The notes beneath the pieces were generated by a model. That model was not told the origin of the DNA, made no database searches, and saw nothing but the letters and a program-made list of their open reading frames with translations. This document shows positions 34,172 to 42,536 of a stretch of 64,000 bases of DNA, one piece after another (position 1 is the first letter of the stretch; each line of letters begins with the position of its first letter). Source of the DNA: Desulfuromonadaceae bacterium. Lineage in GTDB: Bacteria; Desulfobacterota; Desulfuromonadia; Desulfuromonadales; JAHYIW01. The DNA lies in contig JAHYIW010000010.1 in NCBI GenBank assembly GCA_019429445.1, positions 40,729-104,728 on the forward strand, written 5' to 3'. Made by a program: the position numbers and the translations under genes.

Positions 34172-35840
34172 CACGCACCAGCAGAGTCAGACGATCACCG
34201 GGGCGAATGATCTGCCCGGCTTCAAGATTATTCCAGCTGAAAATCTGTTTGGTGTCCACCGCAAAACGACGACTGATCTCCCACACCGTATCTCCGGGGC
34301 GGACCTGATAAACGATCTTGCGCGGCGGACCGGTCGCCGCTTGCGCACTTCGCACCGGTTTGGCGGTTTTAGCTGCGCTGGCCGAGACCATTAATATCTG
34401 GCCGGGGCGAATCACATTGCTCCAGCCCAGTCGATTCCAGACCCGCAGTTCCTTTTCGGTCACATTGAAACGTTGCGCGATACTCCACAGACTATCTCCC
34501 GAACGCACCGTATAAAGCTGGCGTCGACTCCGATTATAATCGTCCTTCATTTCGGCAATCGGCCGTTGCGTATACCCTTTTTTCAGCGGCAGCACCAGGT
34601 CGGTGCCGATCCTCAGCGCGCGCGGATTGCTGATCTTGTTCAGCGCGACAATGTCATCAACCTGAATCCGGTATTTTTTTGCCAGCATCAGCAGGGTATC
34701 GCCCGCCACCACACGATGATGCTTGTAGTTGGCCCGATCCGCCATCGGGAGCTCGGCATAGGCAGTGAGAAAAGTTTCACCCGTACCTGGCGGAACCCGG
34801 AGCGTATAATCGGTTTCACCCGGCGGCGTACACCAGCGTTTCAATTCCGGATTGAGCTGCTTGAGTTCCTCATAATCAACACCGCTCAAGCGGGCGACGA
34901 CTTCGAGGTCAGTTGCCGTTGGTACCGTGACGGTTTCATAAGCCAATGGTTCCTGCCAGTCGAGGTCAACAAAACCATACTTTTCCGGATCGGCAGCGAT
35001 CAACAGCGCCGCAAGCAACTTCGGCAGATAATTTTTGGTTTCCGTTTGCAGGTATTTACCGCGGCTGATCTCCCAGAAATCACGGCTGTTATACTTGTCG
35101 ATTGCCCGGGAAATTTTACCTGGCCCGGCGTTGTAGGAAGCCACGGCAAGATACCATTCGCCATCAAAGCGGCGACTTAAATCTTGCAGATAAGCGGCGG
35201 CAGCACGGGTCGACTTTTCAAAGTCGCGCCGTTCATCACGCCACCAATCGCTTTTCAGATCATACATCTGGCCGGTTCCGCCGATAAACTGCCACGGACC
35301 GACGGCGTGTGCCCAGCTGTAGGCGCGTGTATTGAACCCGGACTCGACCATGGCCAGGTAGGCCAGATCACGGGGGAGCCCTGCTGCGGCAAAAATCTCC
35401 TGCATCAGGGGGATATAACGCGATGACCTCTCCAGCCAGCGGCGGAAGGTATGCTTGCCGTTCCCGGAGGAATAATAGTCGATAAAAAACTGCACCTTGG
35501 CATTTTCTACCACCGGGAAATCGGAGTAAACCGACTGCACCGGTCGGGTTTCCCCCTCATTGTCCGGTGGCAATTGATCAGCTGATGTCAGCAGGGCATT
35601 GTCCGCCAGTGTTTCCGGATCGACACCGTCGGCGCTCCACAACTCAACGAGGTCGGCGGGAACCGGATTCTTGACAAAGCGCTCGTCCCGGCAGGTCAAG
35701 GCATCGGGGTGCGCAAACACCAGCAACCCGGTTTGCGCAGCGGGCAGCGCGGTCGGCAATTCGGACGTGACCAGAGCGGTGCTGGTCTGACAGCCGGACG
35801 ACAGTAGCGCCATGATCAGGAACGGAAACCATACTTTCAC
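34155..35840 (-). CDS. mltD: MltD-like membrane-bound lytic transglycosylase with three LysM domains
   Basis: Cleaves peptidoglycan in the periplasm. The GTG at 35840 gives a textbook lipoprotein signal (KVWFPFLIMALLSSGC, lipobox LSSGC). The longer open frame upstream only translates REP repeats. The SLT catalytic domain lies at ~170-300, with the glutamate in LAMVESGFN and AVGPWQFIGGTG. Three LysM peptidoglycan-binding domains end the protein: VVAGDTLLMLAKKY, YTVRSGDSLWSIAQRF and YQVRPGDTVWEISRRF. About 561 residues. The ribosome binding site is poor. Confidence 0.9.
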   Translation of the reverse strand: MKVWFPFLIMALLSSGCQTSTALVTSELPTALPAAQTGLLVFAHPDALTCRDERFVKNPVPADLVELWSADGVDPETLADNALLTSADQLPPDNEGETRPVQSVYSDFPVVENAKVQFFIDYYSSGNGKHTFRRWLERSSRYIPLMQEIFAAAGLPRDLAYLAMVESGFNTRAYSWAHAVGPWQFIGGTGQMYDLKSDWWRDERRDFEKSTRAAAAYLQDLSRRFDGEWYLAVASYNAGPGKISRAIDKYNSRDFWEISRGKYLQTETKNYLPKLLAALLIAADPEKYGFVDLDWQEPLAYETVTVPTATDLEVVARLSGVDYEELKQLNPELKRWCTPPGETDYTLRVPPGTGETFLTAYAELPMADRANYKHHRVVAGDTLLMLAKKYRIQVDDIVALNKISNPRALRIGTDLVLPLKKGYTQRPIAEMKDDYNRSRRQLYTVRSGDSLWSIAQRFNVTEKELRVWNRLGWSNVIRPGQILMVSASAAKTAKPVRSAQAATGPPRKIVYQVRPGDTVWEISRRFAVDTKQIFSWNNLEAGQIIRPGDRLTLLVRDGKRG

Positions 35841-35917
35841 AGTGGGGGAGAATCCTTTTGTGGTTAAATTGACGCTCAAGGTAGCCAATCCGGCTGAGCA
35901 TGTCAAGCTGCACGCTT

Positions 35918-36096
35918 CGCGGCTAAAAGCCGCTCCTACAAATACACTCCGGCTTTCTCCTGTGGGAGCGGCTTTCAGCCGCGAACAGAATCCCATCGAC
36001 CACCGAAAGCAGACCAACCCCTGTGGGAGCGGCTTTCAGCCGCGAATAGTTTTTCATCGGCCACCGAAGGCTCCGCGGCTGTAAGCCGCTCCCGCA
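35918..36096. repeat. Cluster of four REP palindromes
   Basis: Four units of a ~23-25 base palindromic repeat (core GCGGCTTTCAGCCGC flanked by TCCCACA or TCCTACA) at 35918-35940, 35961-35985, 36022-36046 and 36074-36096, in alternating orientation. They fill the gap between hflX and mltD. Single related units recur inside the repeats at 51420-51443 and 54549-54572. Confidence 0.9.
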
Positions 36097-36127
36097 AAAG
36101 CATCTGTCGTCGGGATTCTCGTCAGGG

Positions 36128-37786
36128 TCAAGGACTGAGAATCTGATCGATTCCACTGTGATTTTCATCAGGCCAGAAGCGTGCCTCCAGAGCGGACAAT
36201 AACGGGGCGAACGATGTGCGGTCAAGGGCACTGACCGGAAAAGCATCGAAGCGTCGACAGAGGGGTGCGATGTCGTCAGGATCGACCAGATCGACCTTGT
36301 TAAAGACCAGCCGCCGGGGAATGCGGTCGAGCTCCAGTTCTTCGAGAATCCGCTCGACCGCCTTGATCTGTTCCTCGTAACGTGGATTGGAAAGATCGAC
36401 GACATGCAACAGCAGGTCGGCATCTTCCAGCTCCTCCAGGGTCGACTTGAAGGCCCCCAGCAAACTGGCCGGAAGCTTGCGGATGAAACCGACGGTATCG
36501 GTGATGATCACCTCACGCTCCAACGGAAAACGCAGCCGCCGCGTGGCGGTATCAAGGGTCGCAAAGAGCAGATTCTCGGTCAGCACGGCGCTTTGGGTCA
36601 AGGCATTCAGCAAGGTCGACTTGCCGGCATTGGTATAGCCGACGATCGACACAATCGGCAGGTCGGCACGCTGCCGCTTGTGCCGCCGTTGCCGCCGCCC
36701 TTTGGCCAGCGCCTGCAATTGCTTTTCGAGCCGCGCAATCCGGTCGCGGATACGCCGCCGGTCATTTTCCAGTTTCGTTTCACCGGGGCCGCGTCCGCCA
36801 ATCCCTCCTGCCAATCGGGAAAAAGCCGTCCCCTTCCCGGCCAGACGCGGCAGCAGGTACTTCAGTTGCGCCAGTTCAACCTGCACCTTGCCATCAAGAG
36901 TGTGGGCGCGACGGGCAAAGATATCGAGGATCAACTGGGAGCGATCGATAACCTTGAGCTCAGTCAATTCCGAGATCGACCGCACCTGGGTCGGGCTCAG
37001 ATCCTGGTCAAAAATCAGCAACGTTGCAGATTGGCGCAAGGCATCAATCACAACGTCTTTCAGCTTGCCAATTCCCATCAGATATTTCGGGTTAAACTGA
37101 CGCGGGCGCTGGACACAACGGTCGAGCACCACAACATCAGCGGTACGCGCCAGTTCGGCCAGTTCGTCAAGGGAATCATCCGTTTCCTGCCGCGACACCA
37201 TACTGACCGAGAGGAGAATCGCCCGTTCGCGCCCGTCACTGAGATCGACGGTTTCAGCCAGGGAACGTTCAAGTTCAGTTTCCAGACCGGACAACAACGC
37301 ACCAAAATCAAGGTCGAGAGCATGGAGTGACGGTACGGAAAATTCGGCAACCTTGCGCCCGGTGGGATTGGGCGGGAGCAGGTGAGCGTAATGAGCCGCA
37401 GCGGGGAGACCGTCATCATCAACCACCAGTGCTGCCATCATGTCAAGACGCAGCAGTTCCAGGTCGGTCAGGTCGTCACGTGACAAGCGTTCATTTTTCA
37501 GGTGGGTATGGACACAGCGCAACCCGCGCAGGCCGCTGCGACCGAGACCAAAGTCGGACAGATCAGGGATCATGATTTCCCGATCATCGCCGACGATCAC
37601 ATACTTGATGATCCCGGCCCGATCAATGATCAAGCCGAGTTGGCGGCGCAGTTCGCGGGACTGCTCACAGAGGAAACGGCCAAGTTCAGGAGAAATCAGG
37701 CTGTCGGCAGGTATCCGTCGCCGTTCAATCCGTTCCAGCGCGTTGATTTGGCCCGGCTTCAGGCCGGAAAGATTACCGTGTAACAT
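36128..37786 (-). CDS. hflX: HflX-family ribosome-associated GTPase
   Basis: Splits stalled or hibernating ribosomes. A long 552-residue form: ~190 extra residues precede the usual HflX domain, as in Geobacter relatives. SRLAGGIGGRGPGETKLE is the HflX-specific glycine-rich loop. GTPase motifs follow: GYTNAGKSTLLN near residue 380, DTVGFIRKLP (G3) and NKVD (G4). The C-terminal SAL G5 is in FPVSALD. Confidence 0.93.
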   Translation of the reverse strand: MLHGNLSGLKPGQINALERIERRRIPADSLISPELGRFLCEQSRELRRQLGLIIDRAGIIKYVIVGDDREIMIPDLSDFGLGRSGLRGLRCVHTHLKNERLSRDDLTDLELLRLDMMAALVVDDDGLPAAAHYAHLLPPNPTGRKVAEFSVPSLHALDLDFGALLSGLETELERSLAETVDLSDGRERAILLSVSMVSRQETDDSLDELAELARTADVVVLDRCVQRPRQFNPKYLMGIGKLKDVVIDALRQSATLLIFDQDLSPTQVRSISELTELKVIDRSQLILDIFARRAHTLDGKVQVELAQLKYLLPRLAGKGTAFSRLAGGIGGRGPGETKLENDRRRIRDRIARLEKQLQALAKGRRQRRHKRQRADLPIVSIVGYTNAGKSTLLNALTQSAVLTENLLFATLDTATRRLRFPLEREVIITDTVGFIRKLPASLLGAFKSTLEELEDADLLLHVVDLSNPRYEEQIKAVERILEELELDRIPRRLVFNKVDLVDPDDIAPLCRRFDAFPVSALDRTSFAPLLSALEARFWPDENHSGIDQILSP

Positions 37787-37808
37787 CAGTGTCTGGCCAC
37801 TGCGGACG

Positions 37809-37834
37809 GAAAAAGGCCCTTACGGGCCTTTTAA
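37809..37834 (-). terminator. Bidirectional terminator after fabI
   Basis: AAAAGGCCC pairs with GGGCCTTTT around the short loop TTAC; T/A runs on both sides let it act for fabI on the minus strand. Confidence 0.8.
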
Positions 37835-37864
37835 AAAAGGGAACATCACACAACGGACCAGTCA

Positions 37865-38629
37865 TCAGGCCGTCACGTTGAAACCACCGTCAACATAATG
37901 AATCTCGCCGGTGACCCCGCTGGAAAGATCTGACAACAGATAGAGCGTTGCCTTGCCAACTTCGTCCTGGGTAATACTGCGACGGAGCGGCGAACGCTCC
38001 TCGCCGACCCGCAACTTTTCACGGAAATTGGCAATCCCCGAAGCCGCCAGCGTTTTGATCGGCCCGGCAGAAATCGCGTTGACCCGAATGCCTTTGCCCC
38101 CCAACTCCGCCGCCAGATAACGTACCGAAGCTTCCAGAGCCGCCTTGGCCACCCCCATGACATTGTAATCAGGAATAACACGCGCCGCCCCCAGATAAGT
38201 CATGGTGACGATACCCCCACCGGGATTCATCAACGGTACGGCGCAACGCGTAACCGCGACCATCGAATAGGCACTGATATCCAGTGCCAGACGGAATCCC
38301 TCACGACTGGTCTGACTGAAGTCGTGCTTCAGATCTTCACGATTGGCAAACGCCACCGCGTGAACAACGAAGTCAATCTTTCCCCAGGCTTTTTCGAGCT
38401 CGGCGAAAAGAGCTTCAATATCTTCATCGCGTGCGACATCACAGGGTAAAATAAGTTTCGCGTCGAGGCTTTCCGCCAAAGGACGAACGCGTTTTTCCAA
38501 AGAATCATTCAGATAAGTGAATGCCAGCTCAGCCCCTGCCGCACGCAGTTGTTGAGCAACACCCCAGGCTATACTTAATTCATTCGCGACACCGAGAATC
38601 AGTCCGCGCTTTCCGTCCATCAACCCCAT
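37865..38629 (-). CDS. fabI: Enoyl-[acyl-carrier-protein] reductase (NADH)
   Basis: Last step of each fatty-acid elongation round. A 254-residue SDR with the FabI loop GLILGVANELSIAWG. Catalytic Y-x6-Y-x-x-x-x-x-x-K spans YLGAARVIPDYNVMGVAKAALE, followed by the substrate loop SAGPIKTLAASGI. It is the target class of triclosan. Monocistronic by its surroundings. Confidence 0.96.
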   Translation of the reverse strand: MGLMDGKRGLILGVANELSIAWGVAQQLRAAGAELAFTYLNDSLEKRVRPLAESLDAKLILPCDVARDEDIEALFAELEKAWGKIDFVVHAVAFANREDLKHDFSQTSREGFRLALDISAYSMVAVTRCAVPLMNPGGGIVTMTYLGAARVIPDYNVMGVAKAALEASVRYLAAELGGKGIRVNAISAGPIKTLAASGIANFREKLRVGEERSPLRRSITQDEVGKATLYLLSDLSSGVTGEIHYVDGGFNVTA

Positions 38630-38693
38630 TTAAAATCCTCCAGTTTAATTGTTGCCCGAGCAGCTAATTATCTAACAGAACAACCACACGATT

Positions 38694-38718
38694 GCCATCA
38701 AATTCTTTTTTGCGAGTG
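38694..38718 (-). repeat. Second short copy of the CACTCGCAAAAA repeat
   Basis: GCCATCAAATTCTTTTTTGC followed by GAGTG is nearly the same as 3693-3717. It sits between the dsbC-like stop (38724) and the fabI start. Confidence 0.7.
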
Positions 38719-38723
38719 AAATC

Positions 38724-39620
38724 TTATTTAGTCTTGTTTCCTTTGGCCGGAGCACGCCCCAATATTTCAAGAATCCGGTCAGCCGGCTTTGCCCCTGGGA
38801 CAACTTCGCCACTGGGAAATACCAGCGTCGGTGTCGAACGAATACCCAACTCGGCGGCCTGGGCGGCGGTTCGTTCAAGCACATCGGTCTGACATTGATT
38901 TCTCAGCATCAGCTCCTTGATGGTGCGAATTTTCTCCGTCAATCCGGCCTTGTCCGCGTCACTCAACCCTTCTGCCCTGGCCTCCTGCTCCAAATCTCCG
39001 AGATCAAACCCCTTTTCAAGAAGTGCCAGCGAATTCTGACAAGATGCCGCGATGGAAATATTGCGTGCAACCTGACCATGCATCTTTAACGGAAAAAGTT
39101 TGATATAGAAAGCGACAGCGGGATCCTGGGCGACAACCTTGCTCAACTCTTCATGAAGACGTTTGCAGTAAGGACAGAGGGGGTCGGTAAAAACGGCAAC
39201 CTTGACCGGAGCATCTTTCTTCCCCAGAATCAACGCGTCATCGAGTGATATTTTTGAGAAATCAACCGTCACCTTCTCCGGCGGATCAGCTTCCTTGGCA
39301 TCTTCCATCCACTCAGCGGTAATATTTTTTCCATCCTGCAACCGAATAACATTCCCCGCCAGGATATATTTCTTCGAAAAATCGATATACAACGGGAAAC
39401 GCTGGTCACCACGAGTTGCATCGACCACCCAGAATCCGGGAACTTCGGCGAACTCCACACTGCGCACCTTGACGCCCCCTTTTTCAAGCAAGGTAGCCGC
39501 TTCCTTAATTTCCAAAGAATGGCAATCCACACAACTCCCCGCACCACAGCCATCCTTCTGGAACGCAACTCCGGGAACAGCCCACAGCCATACGATTAAA
39601 AACCCAGCTAACAGCCTCAT
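38724..39620 (-). CDS. DsbC/DsbG-like thiol-disulfide protein with an N-terminal CxxCH motif
   Basis: A 298-residue exported protein. The signal peptide (~1-20, MRLLAGFLIVWLWAVPGVAF) is followed by CGAGSCVDCHS, whose C30-x-x-C33-H34 would be a c-type heme site. Then come a DsbC-like linker (GVKVRSVEFAEVPGFWVV) and a thioredoxin domain with CPYC near 148-151 and the cis-proline in IRSTPTLVF. It probably isomerises disulfides or supplies reductant to cytochrome c maturation in the periplasm. ATG at 39620; the in-frame TTG before it is less likely. Confidence 0.85.
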   Translation of the reverse strand: MRLLAGFLIVWLWAVPGVAFQKDGCGAGSCVDCHSLEIKEAATLLEKGGVKVRSVEFAEVPGFWVVDATRGDQRFPLYIDFSKKYILAGNVIRLQDGKNITAEWMEDAKEADPPEKVTVDFSKISLDDALILGKKDAPVKVAVFTDPLCPYCKRLHEELSKVVAQDPAVAFYIKLFPLKMHGQVARNISIAASCQNSLALLEKGFDLGDLEQEARAEGLSDADKAGLTEKIRTIKELMLRNQCQTDVLERTAAQAAELGIRSTPTLVFPSGEVVPGAKPADRILEILGRAPAKGNKTK

Positions 39621-39773
39621 CAATAAACCCTTTCAAAACGTCTCTTGCATTCAATTGATTGCGACTTCAATCACTCGCGCAGAAATATAATACGTATCAC
39701 AATTTTTCGCAACCATCACAACACCTCTAATGCCACGAATTTCCCTCGATTCAATAAGCGTTGTTCAATAGGC

Positions 39774-39801
39774 TTGACAACCAACGTCAAATCATTATAA
39801 T
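39774..39801 (+). promoter_or_regulatory. Promoter of tRNA-Leu
   Basis: Consensus TTGACA (39774-39779) and TATAAT (39796-39801) with a 16-base spacer, 12 bases ahead of the mature tRNA. Confidence 0.85.
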
Positions 39802-39813
39802 TCACCCCGCCTT

Positions 39814-39898
39814 GCCGAAGTGGTGGAATTGGTAGACACGACGGTCTCAAACACCGTTGCCTCGCGGCGTGCCGGTTCGAGTCCGGCCTTCGGTACCA
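39814..39898 (+). tRNA. tRNA-Leu(CAA)
   Basis: 85 bases with the long variable arm of leucine tRNAs. Acceptor GCCGAAG/CTTCGGT, anticodon stem ACGGT/ACCGT with loop CTCAAAC (anticodon CAA, reads UUG), variable arm TGCCTCGCGGCG, T-arm GCCGGTTCGAGTCCGGC, and CCA encoded. Confidence 0.95.
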
Positions 39899-39938
39899 AC
39901 AGATTATTTCCTGGATTTTCCGGTAGATCACTTCACTG

Positions 39939-39974
39939 AAACACCTTCTGGCGCAGCGCCAGGAGGTGTTTTCA
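39939..39974 (+). terminator. Terminator of tRNA-Leu
   Basis: AAACACCTTCTGGC pairs with GCCAGGAGGTGTTT (one mismatch) around GCAGC; TTTT follows. Confidence 0.8.
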
Positions 39975-40088
39975 TATCGACATCAAGTTCTTTGTTATTC
40001 CCTCAATTTTTTCTGTTTTAAACAGCGATTTAAGAGGTGGCAATATCGACTCCGACATTTAAAATTTCTCCTGAAATTTTCGTCGAAC

Positions 40089-40196
40089 AAATCCCCCTCA
40101 GTCCCCCTTTTACTAAGGGGGAGGACAAGCAGTCTCTCCCTTTTGTTGATGGCCAATGCGCATCCCCCCTTTAGCAAAAGGGGGTCAGAGGGGATT
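40089..40196. repeat. Inverted-repeat element (CCCCCTTTT type)
   Basis: AATCCCCCTCAGTCCCCCTTT at the left is matched in reverse by AAAGGGGGTCAGAGGGGATT at the right; an inner CCCCCTTTTACTAAGGGGG forms a second hairpin. About 108 bp, non-coding. Similar GGGGG/CCCCC palindromes are common dispersed bacterial repeats. The remaining bases of 39975-40088 hold nothing I recognise. Confidence 0.65.
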
Positions 40197-40221
40197 CAGC
40201 CTTTCCTGCACAAATTCGTAA

Positions 40222-40338
40222 ATCCGCGCGACTACCTTTAGAGGTAAAAATGCTTTTGGTGGAGTCGTCATTAACTCAGTTAAAGCAAAAGCAGATATGA
40301 ACGGAGATATTATTGAAATAGTGAGTGGCCCTGAATAG
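40222..40338 (+). pseudogene. C-terminal gene remnant of unknown protein
   Basis: A 38-codon tail (GKNAFGGVVINSVKAKADMN, then GDIIEIVSGPE and TAG) with no start, cut on its left by the 40089-40196 repeat. A strong terminator begins 26 bases later, which supports a real former gene end. Not recognised. Confidence 0.45.
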
Positions 40339-40363
40339 TGGGTTTATCCCATAAAAACCTTTT

Positions 40364-40399
40364 AGGCGGTTCACCTCACAGGTGGGCCGCTTTTTTTTT
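40364..40399 (+). terminator. Intrinsic terminator
   Basis: AGGCGGTTCACC pairs with GGTGGGCCGCT, followed by nine T's. It serves the gene remnant just upstream. From here to 40645 I see nothing further. Confidence 0.75.
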
Positions 40400-40645
40400 G
40401 GCCAGTGACGATGCAGGGAGCGTTCTATCAGACAAAAGCCGCTGATCACCTGCACTCGCACCTCTCACCACCAGCCACGGTAATCCCCACCTCCTGACAA
40501 GACCGCCAAGGGACGATCACCACGCCGTGGAGGTCAGCCCCTGCATTGCTATCTACAGCCGGATATTGATCATCATCTTGAGTTTTGCGGAGCGGTTTTT
40601 TTCTGTTTCACCGGAACCTATAGGGAACCTTTTTAAAATCACATC

Positions 40646-40679
40646 AAAAAAGGGGCAGCCAAAAACTGGCTAACCCCTT
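40646..40679 (-). terminator. Terminator of tRNA-Arg
   Basis: On the minus strand AAGGGG-TT-AGCCA pairs with GGCT-G-CCCCTT around TTTTTG, followed by TTTT. Confidence 0.8.
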
Positions 40680-40687
40680 GATTTTAT

Positions 40688-40764
<77 letters not shown>

Positions 40765-40854
40765 ATTGGATGGGTTTTATACCGTATCCCCCCGGTGAAT
40801 GCAACTGAAATTCCGCCGTTGCTCCGCTGCTTCACAAACTGGTATACTTCCGCG

Positions 40855-41718
40855 ATGAACTTCATGCTGAAAATACTTCTGCTCCTTTGTGCCAGTCTGC
40901 TCTTCAGCCTTCCACCGGCGGCCCACGCGGCGTACCGTGTCGAAGACCTGGGGGATGGGCTCTATGCGGCGCTTGCTATCGATGGCGAGGGGGCGAGCAG
41001 TAATGCCTTTTTTGTGGTGGGGGAGAGCTACGTCGTCGCCGGGGGCGCGCACATGACTCGCGCCGCGATTGCAGGATTACTCAGCATCATCCCCAAAATC
41101 ACCTCCAAACCGTTGCGCTATTTCGTGCTGCCTCACCACCACCGGGGTTTTTCTTATATCGATTTTGACTTTCCCGCCGGGGTCGATGTGATCATGACCT
41201 GGCAGACGCGGGAGGCCTTGCGCAGCGAAGTGCGTCAGCCGGAATATCCGATCCTCTTTTTCAGTGAAGGGCTGACCCTCGACCTGGGCAGAAACTCGAC
41301 CGTGGTGATCACCGAGGTGGGACGCGGCCACAGTGAAGGGGATCTGCTGGTCTATCTCCCCGAGAGGAAAACCCTCTTTACCAGTGACCTGCTCTACGTC
41401 AACAGCGTCGGCTACCTCGGCGACGGTTATATGCGTGAATGGATCACCGCGCTGGAATTCATCGAACAGTTGCAGGTGAAAAAAATCATTCCCGGACACG
41501 GCCCGGTCAGTAAAGCGCAGGCCGTGACCGATTTTATAAAATATTTCAAAAGTTTTCTTTCAAAACTGCTGGCAGCGATAGAACAGGGGAAACCCTTGGA
41601 AGAAATCCGTCAGGAATTTGCCCTGCCGCGCTACCGTCAACTCGAAGGGTATGAGCGCTTCATGGAAGTCAACCTGGAGCGCGCCTACCAACAACTGCAA
41701 GAGACCTTAAACAACTAA
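40855..41718 (+). CDS. Exported MBL-fold (metallo-beta-lactamase superfamily) protein
   Basis: A 287-residue protein with a signal peptide (MLKILLLLCASLLFSLPPAAHA). It keeps GRGHSEGDLLVYLP, the aspartate in LFTSDLLY, and IIPGHGP, three of the MBL metal ligands. The first motif reads LPHHHRGFSYID instead of HxHxDH, so one or two ligands differ. This resembles the exported quinoprotein-relay/SoxH-type hydrolases; the substrate is unknown. It is convergent with, and overlaps by 4 bases, the pentaheme cytochrome gene. Confidence 0.8.
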   Translation: MNFMLKILLLLCASLLFSLPPAAHAAYRVEDLGDGLYAALAIDGEGASSNAFFVVGESYVVAGGAHMTRAAIAGLLSIIPKITSKPLRYFVLPHHHRGFSYIDFDFPAGVDVIMTWQTREALRSEVRQPEYPILFFSEGLTLDLGRNSTVVITEVGRGHSEGDLLVYLPERKTLFTSDLLYVNSVGYLGDGYMREWITALEFIEQLQVKKIIPGHGPVSKAQAVTDFIKYFKSFLSKLLAAIEQGKPLEEIRQEFALPRYRQLEGYERFMEVNLERAYQQLQETLNN

Positions 41719-42536
41719 TCGTCGCCGCTGGTACGGGTAGCGTAGCTTTTCTTCAGTTGCAGCAGCACCACTGCGGCGATGATCAATAGCACCACGGCCG
41801 CTCCTCCCCAGATCTTGCGGGTGTCAAGTCGGGCATTGACAGCTGTGGTCTCCGCCGTTATTGCGGCGAGGCGAGAGCGATAATCGGTCGCGGCTTTACG
41901 TACTTTTTCACTTTCAACGGTATGAAAGAGGCGATGATAATCGTTGCGCAGCGCAAACAGTTTATCCTCTAACGGCCTGGTGCGGATCCCGATCCGCTTA
42001 AGCGCCGCCAGATCATTGTTCGCCGCAATGATACCGAGGTCAATTTCCTTGACCGCCTGTTTGATCTCTGCCGCCCGATCATAGCTATGGCAACGGCTGC
42101 AATCCCGCTCGTTGATCAAATCGTGACTTGCCAACTGCACGCGATGATTGTCATGACAGGTGACACACTGCGGACCACCCTTTCCCAGCGCCCGGCCATG
42201 TGCGCTGTCCTGATAAATGTCAGCAACGCCAAGATGACATTTCCCGCAAAAAGCCGGGATATCGCTGTCGGCAGGGACACCGAGAAAACCGCGCTCCGGA
42301 CTCATTGCCATGGCAAAATCGGTGGGGTCACCACCATGACAGTCATGGCACGAAATCCCGTTGACGGCGTGGACACTCTGCCGCCAGGCGATCACCGCTT
42401 CCCCCAATGCATCAGGCTGCGCGACGTGGCACTGCAAGCAGACCGTTTCCTCCTCGGCCCACGCCTGCCCCTGCCAGAAGCTGAACAACAGGGTCAACAT
42501 CAGCAGACACCAGCAACCAGAATTTCGCCCTTTCAT
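41715..42536 (-). CDS. Pentaheme cytochrome c with C-terminal membrane anchor
   Basis: A 273-residue periplasmic cytochrome. A signal peptide (~1-27) is followed by five CxxCH heme sites (CLQCH, CHDCH, CGKCH, CVTCH, CSRCH), a helical spacer, and one membrane helix near the end (WGGAAVVLLIIAAVVLLQL). It overlaps the cytochrome b gene by 4 bases. Inference: it takes the place of cytochrome c1 in a menaquinol-oxidising bc complex and hands electrons to periplasmic carriers. Confidence 0.9.
   Translation of the reverse strand: MKGRNSGCWCLLMLTLLFSFWQGQAWAEEETVCLQCHVAQPDALGEAVIAWRQSVHAVNGISCHDCHGGDPTDFAMAMSPERGFLGVPADSDIPAFCGKCHLGVADIYQDSAHGRALGKGGPQCVTCHDNHRVQLASHDLINERDCSRCHSYDRAAEIKQAVKEIDLGIIAANNDLAALKRIGIRTRPLEDKLFALRNDYHRLFHTVESEKVRKAATDYRSRLAAITAETTAVNARLDTRKIWGGAAVVLLIIAAVVLLQLKKSYATRTSGDD

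Noticed and set aside
35800..36127. CRISPR-like look of the repeated GCGGCTTTCAGCCGC units
   Set aside because: Spacing and orientation vary, units are palindromic REPs in alternating directions, and no cas gene is present.
39995..40177. 60-codon minus-strand frame (MLKGGCALAINK...)
   Set aside because: It is a translation of the 40089-40196 inverted-repeat element, not a gene.
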